Below are positions 1 to 8,400 of a stretch of DNA of 9,856 nt, piece after piece. Each line of letters starts with the position of its first letter. Position 1 is the stretch's first letter. Under the pieces are notes generated by a model. The model made no database searches, was not told the origin of the DNA, and saw only the letters and a list, made by a program, of their open reading frames with translations. Origin of the DNA: JBOGWY01 sp050694015 (GTDB lineage: Bacteria; Actinomycetota; CADDZG01; WHSQ01); the NCBI GenBank assembly GCA_050694015.1, contig JBOGWY010000113.1, positions 1 to 9,856 of the forward strand, written 5' to 3'. The translations under genes were made by a program, and so were the position numbers.

Positions 1-1
1 C

Positions 2-682
2 TACTACTGGTACCCGTGGCTGTGGCAGGCCGGTGGCGACCTCCTCAGCGACGACGAGTCCGAGGTCGCGTTCGACGACGCCGAGGGCCAGGAAGCCGCC
101 GACTTCTACACCGGTCTTGCGAAGTACTCGCCGCCCGACTACTACAACTCCAACTCGTGGGACGGCCGCGTTGCGTTCGCATCCGGCAAGGTCGCGATGT
201 ACATGGCCGGCTCGTGGTTCGGTGGCGAGATGAAGGTCTCGTTCCCCGAGATCACCGACAAGTGGGACGTCGCTCCCCTGCCGGAAGGCCCTGCGGGTTG
301 TGCCACGACGCTCGCCGGTGACGTGCTGGCGGTCTTCGCCCAGTCCGACAAGCAGGATGCCGCGTGGCTGTGGATCGAGTACCTGTCCCGCGACGAGAAC
401 ATGAAGACGTGGACGTACGGTAGCAAGACGTCGACGCTGCTCCCGCCGCGGCAGTCGCTCCTCGACGACCCCGAGCTCGGTAAGTTCAACCCGTGGCTCG
501 AGGGTTTCGCGGAGAACATGTCGTGCGCCCGTACCAACAACATCACCGCCGAGGCATGGCCGGAGATCGAGCAGGCGCTGAACGAGAACCTCGGTAAAGC
601 GATCTACGGCGAGCTGAGCGGCTCGGAAGCGGTCGTCGAGGCCGGCGAGATGGGCGACGAGCTGCTGCAACAGGCTAGATAA
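2..682 (+). CDS. Extracellular sugar-binding protein of ABC importer (C-terminal part)
   Basis: This is an open frame that enters from the left edge and ends at TAA (680-682), leaving 226 visible residues. Family-1 type solute-binding proteins usually have about 400-450 residues, so roughly the second half is present and any lipoprotein signal is outside the window. The visible part has the typical style of these proteins: an aromatic-rich stretch at the start (YYWYPWLWQAGGDLL), the DAEGQEAADFYTGL helix, the GKVAMYMAGSWF segment, and a late helix with WPEIEQALNENLGKAI. The protein should sit outside the membrane and deliver an oligosaccharide or glycoside to the two permeases encoded next. 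The many Trp/Tyr residues suit stacking against sugar rings, but the exact ligand is not readable. The hairpin downstream could set its expression above that of the permeases. The family call is firm; the substrate is unknown. Confidence 0.9.
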   Translation, partial: YYWYPWLWQAGGDLLSDDESEVAFDDAEGQEAADFYTGLAKYSPPDYYNSNSWDGRVAFASGKVAMYMAGSWFGGEMKVSFPEITDKWDVAPLPEGPAGCATTLAGDVLAVFAQSDKQDAAWLWIEYLSRDENMKTWTYGSKTSTLLPPRQSLLDDPELGKFNPWLEGFAENMSCARTNNITAEAWPEIEQALNENLGKAIYGELSGSEAVVEAGEMGDELLQQAR

Positions 683-710
683 CGATCCTCCCTATAGGTA
701 AGGCGATCGT

Positions 711-739
711 GAGGCTCGGCTCGTAAGGGGCCGAGCCTC
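711..739 (+). promoter_or_regulatory. Perfect 10-bp inverted repeat (hairpin) between binding protein and permease genes
   Basis: The left arm 711-720 (GAGGCTCGGC) is the exact reverse complement of the right arm 730-739 (GCCGAGCCTC), separated by a 9-nt loop. The stem is rich in G-C pairs, so it should fold stably in the mRNA. It is not followed by a run of T, so it is not a classical intrinsic terminator. Structures at this place in sugar-importer operons are known to stabilise the upstream binding-protein message or to terminate partially, giving more binding protein than permease. That role is inferred here. Confidence 0.65.
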
Positions 740-745
740 CGCGCG

Positions 746-751
746 AAAGGA
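746..751 (+). promoter_or_regulatory. Ribosome binding site of the first permease gene
   Basis: AAAGGA lies 5 bases before the ATG at 757 and just after the 711-739 hairpin. It supports this start over internal methionines. The closeness of the stem (7 bp away) means that folding could affect initiation. Confidence 0.6.
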
Positions 752-756
752 CCTAC

Positions 757-1707
757 ATGGCGGTAGAGAGTCCTCCACAGCCGTTCGTTCCCCCGAAGCC
801 GGGAACACGCGGCGTGCTGCGCGAGATGCGGCGGGAGTGGACGGCGTACTTGATGAACGCTCCCGGCCTGCTGCTCTTCGCGGTGTTCACCGTCTACGCG
901 GTCTACACGTCGTTCACGCTGTCGTTCCGCGAATGGAACATCCTCGAGCCGGAGAAGCCGTTCGTCGGCCTTGACAACTACCGCAGGGTCCTGCAGGACG
1001 GGCCTTTCTGGGACTCGATCGGCCACACCGTCTACTTCGTGCTCGGCTCCGTGCCGGCGACCATGTTCATCGCGCTCGGCCTCGCGCTCTTGCTCAACCA
1101 GAAGATCCGCGCGCTCGGGTGGTTCCGGACCGCGTACTACCTCCCGGTCATCACGCCGCTCGTCATCGCATCGATCATCTGGAAGTGGGTCTACAACGGC
1201 GACTTCGGACTCGCCAACTACTACCTGTTGAAGCTCGGCTTGATCGATCAGCCCCTGTTGTTCCTCTCGGACCCGGACCTGGCGATGCCGGCCGTGATCG
1301 TGATGAACATCTGGAAGGGCGTCGGTTTCAACATGGTCGTCTATCTGGCGGGACTCCAGGCGATACCCGGCGAGTTCTACGAGGCCGCCGATGTCGACGG
1401 CGCCGGCGCGTGGCAGAAGTTCCGACGGATCACATTCCCGCTGGTGGCTCCGACGACGTTCTTCCTGTTGATCATCAACACGATCGGGGCCACGAAAGCG
1501 TTCCCTCAGATCTTCATCATGACGAACGGCGGTCCGCCCGGTCCCGGCGGAGCGACCACGACGGCCGTTTTCTACATCTATACGCAGGCGTTCAAGTTCT
1601 TCCGGATGGGTTACGCGTCCGCGCTCGCGTACACCCTGTTCATCCTGCTGTTCGTCATCTCGTACGCGCAGTTCCGCTGGTACCTGAAACGCGTGGAGGA
1701 GGCATAG
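757..1707 (+). CDS. ABC sugar importer permease, MalF/UgpA type
   Basis: This 316-residue inner-membrane subunit forms half of the transport channel of a carbohydrate ABC importer. Six likely membrane segments lie near residues 33-54, 91-114, 126-146, 177-200, 229-250 and 286-308. The cytoplasmic EAA loop that docks on the ATPase is clear at residues 209-228 (EAADVDGAGA, then ITFPL). The N-terminal 30 residues are Pro-rich and then basic, as expected for a cytoplasmic tail. The length fits the short six-helix UgpA/LacF-like members and not the longer enterobacterial MalF. The start follows AAAGGA by 5 bases. The stop is directly followed by the GTG start of the partner permease. The partner relationship is certain; the transported sugar is not. 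Confidence 0.94.
   Translation: MAVESPPQPFVPPKPGTRGVLREMRREWTAYLMNAPGLLLFAVFTVYAVYTSFTLSFREWNILEPEKPFVGLDNYRRVLQDGPFWDSIGHTVYFVLGSVPATMFIALGLALLLNQKIRALGWFRTAYYLPVITPLVIASIIWKWVYNGDFGLANYYLLKLGLIDQPLLFLSDPDLAMPAVIVMNIWKGVGFNMVVYLAGLQAIPGEFYEAADVDGAGAWQKFRRITFPLVAPTTFFLLIINTIGATKAFPQIFIMTNGGPPGPGGATTTAVFYIYTQAFKFFRMGYASALAYTLFILLFVISYAQFRWYLKRVEEA
1695..1702 (+). promoter_or_regulatory. Strong ribosome binding site deciding a GTG start
   Basis: GGAGGAGG, inside the last codons of the upstream permease gene, lies 5 bases before GTG at 1708. This spacing, with the stop codon TAG at 1705-1707, picks GTG 1708 as the start of the second permease and indicates translational coupling. Confidence 0.75.
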
Positions 1708-2661
1708 GTGTCTACCTCCCTCAGCAACACCACGCAGCTCGGCCAGCCGGTCCCCGTCGATATGGGCCCGCCTCCGGTCATCGCGCGGCCTCGCAGGCGC
1801 ATCCGTCCCTTGCGCGTCCTCCGCTACGTCGTGCTTATCGTTCTCGCGATCATCTTCGTGGCGCCGTTCTTCTACATGGTGACGTCGGCGTTCCAGCCGA
1901 TCGACCAGATGTTCCGCTACCCGCCCCAGTGGGTGCCGACGAATCCGACGCTCGAGAACTTCACCGGGTTCTTGAAATCGGGCCGTGCGATCGACCGCTG
2001 GACGATCAACAGCCTGTACATCTCGATCACCGTCACGACGGGCCAGGTGTTCTTCAACTCGCTGATCGCGTACACGTTCGCGAAGAGGGTTTTCCCCGGA
2101 CGCGATTTCCTGTTCTTTTTGGGTCTCGCGACGTTCATGATCCCCGTCGAGGTCACGCTGATCCCCAACTACCTGATCATGAAGTCGATGCCGCTGTTCG
2201 GCGGCAACGACATCAGGGGACTAGGTGGTCACGGGTGGTTGGACTCGTACTGGGGTCTGATAATCCCGCACCTCATGAGCCCGTTCGGGATCTTCCTATT
2301 GCGGCAATACATGCGCTCGATCCCGGACCAGCTGATCGATGCCGCGCGTGTCGACGGCGCGGGCCACTTCAAGATCTACTGGAAGATCGTCCTTCCGTTG
2401 TCGCGGCCTGCTCTCGCGGCGGTCGCGATCTTCACGTTCCAATACATCTGGGAAGACTTCCTCGGCCCCCTCATCCTGATCTCGACCCCCGAGCTGTACA
2501 CGCTTCCACTCGGACTCGCGCTGTTCGTCGTGCAGAACCGGACGGTGTGGAACCTCGTGATGGCAGGTTCGGTGTTGGCGACGATCCCGGCGGTGATCCT
2601 GTTCTTCATGTTCCAGAAACAGTTCGTCCGCGGGATCGCGCTGTCGGGGATCAAGGAGTGA
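1708..2661 (+). CDS. ABC sugar importer permease, MalG/UgpE type
   Basis: This 317-residue protein is the second channel subunit, pairing with the MalF-like protein directly upstream with no bases between them. Six likely membrane segments lie near residues 38-60, 101-122, 133-158, 180-199, 232-250 and 282-302. The ATPase-coupling loop is at 211-230 (DAARVDGAGH ... IVLP). The segment at 160-181 (SMPLFGGNDIRGLGGHGWLD) is a Gly-rich loop typical of MalG-like proteins before the fourth helix. The first 35 residues form a Pro/Arg-rich cytoplasmic tail. The start is GTG, chosen because GGAGGAGG lies 5 bases upstream. The protein ends four bases before the next ATG, so the two permeases and the GH13 gene are very likely co-transcribed. 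Substrate specificity cannot be told from this subunit. Confidence 0.94.
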   Translation: MSTSLSNTTQLGQPVPVDMGPPPVIARPRRRIRPLRVLRYVVLIVLAIIFVAPFFYMVTSAFQPIDQMFRYPPQWVPTNPTLENFTGFLKSGRAIDRWTINSLYISITVTTGQVFFNSLIAYTFAKRVFPGRDFLFFLGLATFMIPVEVTLIPNYLIMKSMPLFGGNDIRGLGGHGWLDSYWGLIIPHLMSPFGIFLLRQYMRSIPDQLIDAARVDGAGHFKIYWKIVLPLSRPALAAVAIFTFQYIWEDFLGPLILISTPELYTLPLGLALFVVQNRTVWNLVMAGSVLATIPAVILFFMFQKQFVRGIALSGIKE

Positions 2662-2665
2662 GCGG

Positions 2666-4465
2666 ATGCGCACAATCCTGCCGCGCCTCGGCGCAGGTCT
2701 GATCGCGGTCGCACTCGTCATCGTGAGTTGTACGGAGAGCAGCGATCCCGAGCTGAAGTCGGCCCCCGGGCCGTCGGTGTCCGCGTCGTCCCCGGAGGTC
2801 GTGCCGACGCCGGCCCCGCTCGAGTTCGAGGACACGCCCACGGCGCGTATCGATGTGGTCGTTAGGGGCAGGACCGTGGTCTTCAACGGACGGCGGTCCG
2901 AGCCGACGGAGCCGGGTGGCAAGGTCACGCACTTCGAGTGGCGCTCTGATCCCGAACACCCTGCGGACCTCACGACCGCGGCCGGCGCGCCGTTCAAGAA
3001 GGCATCGGGGCCGGACCTGACGCTCACCGCCCCGGCGAACGACGGCGAGTACTACGTCGCGCTCGAGGTCACCGACGGCGGCGGCAGCGATGTCGCCAAG
3101 ACGTACTTCGCGGTCGAGGAAGGCACGCCGCGCGTCGTCGACCACGACAACGAGCATCCGAGGTGGATCGACACCGCCGTGATCTACGCGCCGATCCCGG
3201 AACTGTGGGGCAACGGCGGGCCGCGCTCGGTGACCAAGCGACTCCCGTACCTGAAAGAGCTCGGCGTCGACGCGCTGTGGCTGTGGCCGCCGATCAGCGA
3301 GCGCGCCACCGGCGAGCAGTACGCGATCACCGATCACTTCAAGCTCGACCCTTCGTGGGGGCCGGAGCCGGCGTTCAGGGAGATGGTGGATGAAGCACAC
3401 AGGCTGGGCATGAAGGTGCTCGCCGACGTCGTCCCCAACCACATGTCGGTCGAGAGCGACTACTTCAAGCATGCCCAGGCATACGGCGAAGAGTCGCCGT
3501 GGTGGGACTTCTTCGACCGCAAGCCGAACGGTGAGTTCACGCACTACTTCGACTGGACGCATCTGCCGAACCTCAACTTCGACAACCCGAAGGTGCGCAG
3601 GATGATCGACGAGGCGTTCGCGTTCTGGGTCGGGGATCTCGGTCTCGACGGGTTCCGGGTCGACGCAGCGTGGGCGGTCAAGCTGAGGCGTCCGGACTAC
3701 TGGATGAAGTGGCGGCGCGATCTGAAGCGGATCGAGCCCGATCTGATGCTGATCGCCGAGGCTCCCGCGGTCGATCCCTACTACTTCAAGAATGGTTTCG
3801 ACATCGGCTACGACTGGTCGATCGAACCGGGGCAGTGGGCATGGGGCTCGGTCTTCGAATTCCCGCGCGAGGCCGCGGCGCTGCTGCAGGGCGCGCTGAC
3901 CAACGGGGGTAAGGGCCACCCCGACGAAGCTGTGGTGATGCGGTTCCTCAACAACAACGACACCGGCATCCGTTTCGTCGACCAGCACGGGCCCGAGCTC
4001 ACCCGCGTCGCCGCGACGATGCAGTTCACCGTGCCGGGCATCCCGGCGCTGTTCGCCGGCGACGAGATCGGCGCGAGCTACGAGCCGTATTCGAACCTCA
4101 CGCCCCTCCCGTGGCGCGACCGGTTCAACTTGCGTGGTTTCTACGACCGCCTTATCGCGCTCAAGCATGAACAGCCGGCACTCAGTGCCGCGTCCCGGCG
4201 CATGACGCTTCTGACCACCGACTCGAGTTCGGCGATCGCATATCTGAGACCGGCGGGCGACGACCCGAACAACGCGCTCCTCGTGATCCTCAACTACGGA
4301 GGTAAGGGAAAGATGACGATCGAGATGACGCCGGAGGTGCAGGCGTTGCTCGCAGGGCCTCTCGTCGATCACCTCACGGGCACGCCGATCGCGCTGGACG
4401 TGAACGGCAACCGGGCCACACTCCGATACGACGCGCTCTCTTCCTTCGTGATCGGGAGGGTCTGA
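2666..4465 (+). CDS. GH13 alpha-amylase-family lipoprotein with PKD-like domain
   Basis: This 599-residue glycoside hydrolase is likely anchored on the outer face of the membrane. Residues 1-21 form a signal with the lipobox IVSC (Cys22), followed by a Ser/Pro-rich linker to about 55. Residues 58-152 look like a PKD/Ig-like domain. The GH13 barrel starts near 165. Conserved regions are DVVPNH (254-259), GFRVDA with probable nucleophile Asp333, LIAEA with acid/base Glu365, and FLNNND with Asp432. LPNLN at 300-304 matches the fifth region, resembling the neopullulanase/oligo-1,6-glucosidase groups. The GIPALFAGDEIG stretch (458-469) is also typical, and a beta-rich C domain follows from about 505. 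Region four has Asn431 where His is usual. AAGGAG lies 7 bases before the ATG. It probably cuts alpha-glucosidic bonds in a glucan or oligosaccharide to feed the importer; exact specificity is unknown. Confidence 0.88.
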   Translation: MRTILPRLGAGLIAVALVIVSCTESSDPELKSAPGPSVSASSPEVVPTPAPLEFEDTPTARIDVVVRGRTVVFNGRRSEPTEPGGKVTHFEWRSDPEHPADLTTAAGAPFKKASGPDLTLTAPANDGEYYVALEVTDGGGSDVAKTYFAVEEGTPRVVDHDNEHPRWIDTAVIYAPIPELWGNGGPRSVTKRLPYLKELGVDALWLWPPISERATGEQYAITDHFKLDPSWGPEPAFREMVDEAHRLGMKVLADVVPNHMSVESDYFKHAQAYGEESPWWDFFDRKPNGEFTHYFDWTHLPNLNFDNPKVRRMIDEAFAFWVGDLGLDGFRVDAAWAVKLRRPDYWMKWRRDLKRIEPDLMLIAEAPAVDPYYFKNGFDIGYDWSIEPGQWAWGSVFEFPREAAALLQGALTNGGKGHPDEAVVMRFLNNNDTGIRFVDQHGPELTRVAATMQFTVPGIPALFAGDEIGASYEPYSNLTPLPWRDRFNLRGFYDRLIALKHEQPALSAASRRMTLLTTDSSSAIAYLRPAGDDPNNALLVILNYGGKGKMTIEMTPEVQALLAGPLVDHLTGTPIALDVNGNRATLRYDALSSFVIGRV

Positions 4466-5412
4466 TGGATATGGCCGTGCTGGCCGAGCCGAAGCGCTTC
4501 GACATCGTCGACGTGGCCATCCCGGAGATCGCCGCCGACGAGGTGCTTCTCCGAGTCGCGGCGTGCGGGGTGTGCGCGTCCGAGCTCGACATGTTCCTGG
4601 GCCTCGCGGGGCATGCCGCCTACCCGTGGTACCCGGGTCACGAGGTCTCCGGGGTAGTGGAAGCCGTTGGGCCCGAAGTGACGATCTTCAAGCCGGGGGA
4701 CGCGGTCGCGGCGTGGGTGACCACCCGAGGCTACGCGCAGTACGTGGCCGTCAAGGCCGGATACTGCTTCCCCGCCGGCGACGTGCCCCTCGAGACCGCG
4801 CTCGGCGAACCGATGGCGTGTGCCGTGAACGCGGTCGAGCTGGCCGAGGTCGCGCTCGGCGACAACGTCGTCATCATCGGGGCCGGCTTCATGGGCCATC
4901 TGGTGCAGAAGCTCGTCGAGCTCAAGGGCCCGAACCAGGTGATCGTCGCCGACGCCCGTGCCGACGCCTTGGAGCGAGCACGTGCGTTCGGCGCGACGCG
5001 CACCGTCGATATCACACGGGAGTCACTCGTCGACGTCGTGACGGAGGTAACGCAGGCTCGCGGCGCCGACGTCACGTTCGAGGTCACCGGTGTGCAGGCG
5101 GCGCTGGACGACCTCGACAAGGTCACGCGCATGAGCGGGACCGTCGCCATCGTCGGCTACCACCAGGGCGAGCCTCGGCGCATCCCACTCGGTAACTGGA
5201 ACTGGATGGCCTACAAGATCGTGAACGCGCACTTCCGTGAGCCGTCCACGATCCTGCGCGGCATGTCGCAGGGGATGCGGCTCCTGACGTCCGGCCGGCT
5301 CCGCATCGACGATCTCGTTACGCATCGCTTCACCCTGTCAGAGATCGACGCCGCCTTCGAGACGGCGATCGACAAGCCCGACGGTTTCGTAAAGGCAACG
5401 GTGATCCCATGA
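4465..5412 (+). CDS. Medium-chain zinc-type dehydrogenase (sugar/polyol dehydrogenase-like)
   Basis: This 315-residue NAD(P)-dependent alcohol or polyol dehydrogenase of the MDR superfamily is probably cytoplasmic. The catalytic zinc site is visible: GVCASE with Cys37 and Glu40, then GHE with His59 and Glu60, then GEP with Glu115. The Rossmann fold has GAGFMG (139-144), with Asp163 at the end of the second strand, which favours NAD over NADP. The four-cysteine structural-zinc lobe is missing: only Cys101 lies in that region, and the protein is shorter than the usual 340-350 residues. The ATG overlaps the upstream stop by one base (TGATG), with GGAGG 5 bases before; a second ATG at 4471 is possible. 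Its place between two glycosidase genes suggests oxidation of a released sugar, polyol or aglycone alcohol. The substrate is unknown. Confidence 0.87.
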   Translation: MDMAVLAEPKRFDIVDVAIPEIAADEVLLRVAACGVCASELDMFLGLAGHAAYPWYPGHEVSGVVEAVGPEVTIFKPGDAVAAWVTTRGYAQYVAVKAGYCFPAGDVPLETALGEPMACAVNAVELAEVALGDNVVIIGAGFMGHLVQKLVELKGPNQVIVADARADALERARAFGATRTVDITRESLVDVVTEVTQARGADVTFEVTGVQAALDDLDKVTRMSGTVAIVGYHQGEPRRIPLGNWNWMAYKIVNAHFREPSTILRGMSQGMRLLTSGRLRIDDLVTHRFTLSEIDAAFETAIDKPDGFVKATVIP

Positions 5413-8400
5413 CGCCCACTCCTCGCCCCTTGAGCCGACAAGCATTTACAGAACCGAACCGAGATTTCGGGATCCTTCCGTTCTGGTTCCTGAACGGCGA
5501 GCTGGATCCCGACGAGATGCGCTACCAGCTGTCGGAGCTGCGCGCCAAGGGGATGCAGGGTGTGGTCTTTCACGGTCGCTACGGACTCGAGATGCCCTAC
5601 ATCGGCGACAAGTACCTCGACCGGATCCGCCTCGGCGTCGAGGAGGCGAACCGGCTCGGGCTCGCGTCGTGGATCTACGACGAGATGAACTGGCCCAGCG
5701 GCACCGCCGACAAGAGGGTCCTGAAAGCGCGGCCCGATCTCGCGCAGCGTTACCTGCAGTGTGTCTCGTTCGAGGTGACGGGGCCGTGGTTCATGTGCCT
5801 CACCGGCGAGGACAGCCGTTACATGGACTTCCAGCGCTCGACGCCTGTCGCCGTCTTCGCGATGGACGAGCACGACAACGTGCTGGACCTCACCTCGAAC
5901 CTGTCGTTCGACAAGGTCGTGCCGTGGGAGATCCCACCGGGCCGGTGGCGCGTCTGCTACATCGTCGAGAAGAGGGCCGACTACTACATCGACGCGCTGG
6001 ACCCCGAGGCGACCAAGACGTTCCTCGAGCTCGGTTACGAGCCGTACGTCGAGACGCTGCGCAACGGGCCGTCCGATAGGGCGTCGGATGACGGAACCGA
6101 CCGCAGCGTGATCGGGTTCTACTCCGACGAGCCGGCGATGCACTACTTCCTCACGGCGCAGGACAACCCGATCGTCCCGTGGACCAAGAACATGTTCGGC
6201 CGCTTCATGGAGCGCAACGGCTACGACCTGCGCTCCCGCTTGATCGACCTCTTCTTCGACGTCAACCCGGACGCCGCCCGGACGCGTCACGACTACTACA
6301 ACACCACCACGGAGTTCTACTCGTCGGCCTACTACAAACAGCTCCAGGACTGGTGCCGCGACCACGGCGTCGTGCTCACCGCTCACTTGCTGTTCGAGGA
6401 GTGGCTGCGCGCGATGGTGCGCGTCGAGGGCAACCCGTTCCGGCACTACGAGAACATGGACGTTGTCGCGGTCGACCACCTGTACCCGGTGATCGGTACC
6501 CGTGAGGCCCCCGACCAGCACGTCGCGATCAAGCTGGCGTCGTCGGCGGCGCACAACGTCGGCAGCGAGCGACTCATCTGCGAGAGCTTCGGCGGCATAT
6601 TTATGGACGCCACGATGCAGCGTATGAAATGGATCACCGACTGGGAGTACGTGCTCGGCGTCAATGTGCTCAACCCGCATGGTTTCCACTACACGTTCGA
6701 AGGTGCGCGCAAGCGTGACTGGCCGCCGTCGATGTTCTACCAGTACCCGTGGTGGGAGTACTACGGCGAGTTCTCGAACTACGTGACCCGTCTCTCGGAG
6801 ATGCTGACCGGCGGACGGCACGTCGCGAAGGTGGCGGTCCTGTGGCCGATCAACGCGATGTTCGCCAACTACATCCCGCAGGAGCGCACCGCGGATGCGG
6901 ACACCGTGGAGTCCGGCCTCAACGTCATCACCGATCTGTTGCTCCGTCTGCACCACGACTTCGACTACCTCGACGAGGACGTGCTCGCGCGTGCCGAGAT
7001 CAGCGACGCTCGAGTCATCGTCGGCAACGAGGACTACGAGCTCGTGATCGTTCCGCCGATGACCCACGTGCGCGCGACGACGGTCGACCGACTCGAGGAG
7101 TTCGCAGCGCAGGGGGGCCGGGTCCTTGGGACCATCGTGAAACCGGCCACGGCATTCGGCGGCGATGGGCTCGTCGACGTCTCGGCGCGCGTCGACGCGT
7201 TGCTCGGTTCTGCGTTCGTGGCCGACGATCCCGGGATGCTCAGGCTCGGGCCGGGTCCCGAACGGGACCGCTTCGCCGCGTCGCTCGACTCTTCGATCCG
7301 GGCGCTGATCGAGCCCGACATCGAGATCGGCAACCCCGAGGTTTTCGTCCTGCATCGCCGCAAAGACGACCGTGACCTCTATTTCCTGGCCAATACGACG
7401 TTCGAGCCCCAGTCGATGGAGGTGACGGTGCCCGGCGCAACGGCAGTGTCGCTGTGGGATCCATCGTCGGGCAACGAGCTCTCGCCCGCCGGCCTGCGCG
7501 CCGACACCGACCGGGTCACGTTCTCCCTGACGCTTCCGGCAGTGGGCTCGACATTCGTGGTCGCGGGAGAGCCGGCCGCCGGCGCACCCGTCCAACACAC
7601 AGGCGAGCGCGGGACGATCGCAGAGCTGACCGGTCGGTGGTCGTTCGAACCCGACGGAGACAACGCGCTGGTGATCAAAGAGTGGAGGGCGGCCCCCGAA
7701 GAAGTCTCGAACCCCGATGCGTACGCCGCCCTCGAGGCCGACGACTCCGGATGGCAGCAAGTCATCGCCGGGGCGTGGGCTTACCAGCTGCCGGTCGAGC
7801 CCACGAGTGAGTGGCCGATCCCGGTCTGGTATCGCATCGCGTTCGATGTCGCCGAGGTGCCGGAGCGGCTGGCGCTGCTGATCGACGGCTTCGACGGCGA
7901 GGACGCCACGATCTATCTGAACGGAGAGCAGGTCACCGCCGCCTCCACGCGTAGCCGGATCGACGCGCAGATGCGTGAGCTGGTGATGACCGAGCACGTC
8001 TACCCGGGGCGCAACGTACTTGCCGTGCGGCTCGTGCTGCGTGACGCGACCGGTGGCATCGTCGACCACGTCAAGCTGCTCGGCTCGTTCGCGCTGAAGG
8101 GTGGGGACGGAGACTGGACGATGTCGGCGCCGACCGGTTCCGCCTCGCCCGGCTCGTGGACCGAGCAGGGATATCCGTTCTTCTCCGGAACCGGCGTGTA
8201 CCGCACGACGTTCGAGGTATCGGCCGAGGTGGCCGGCGACAACCCGTTGCTGCAGATCCCCATGCGAGACGACGTCGTCGCGGTGGAGCTCAACGGCGTC
8301 GATCTCGGCGTGTGCCTGTGGGATCCGTACGTTGTAGATACGGACGGGGCACTGAACAGCGAACGCAACGAGCTGACGCTCAGCGTCGCGAACACTCCGG

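Noticed and set aside
691..698. CCTATAGG palindrome in the gap after the binding-protein gene, considered as an operator
   Set aside because: It is only 8 bp, has no second copy in the window and no promoter elements nearby, so it may well be chance.
711..739. Classical rho-independent terminator
   Set aside because: The stem is strong, but the following bases (CGCGCGAAAGG) contain no T run, and the permease genes downstream clearly belong to the same transport system.
1119..2702. A 527-codon + strand frame covering parts of both permease genes
   Set aside because: It crosses the boundary of two well-supported membrane proteins in another frame, has no membrane segments and is Arg/His/Pro-rich.
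2651..4372. Antisense open frame of 573 codons opposite the GH13 gene
   Set aside because: The sense strand has all GH13 conserved regions; the antisense product is low-complexity Arg/Val/Glu-rich, as expected from a shadow frame.
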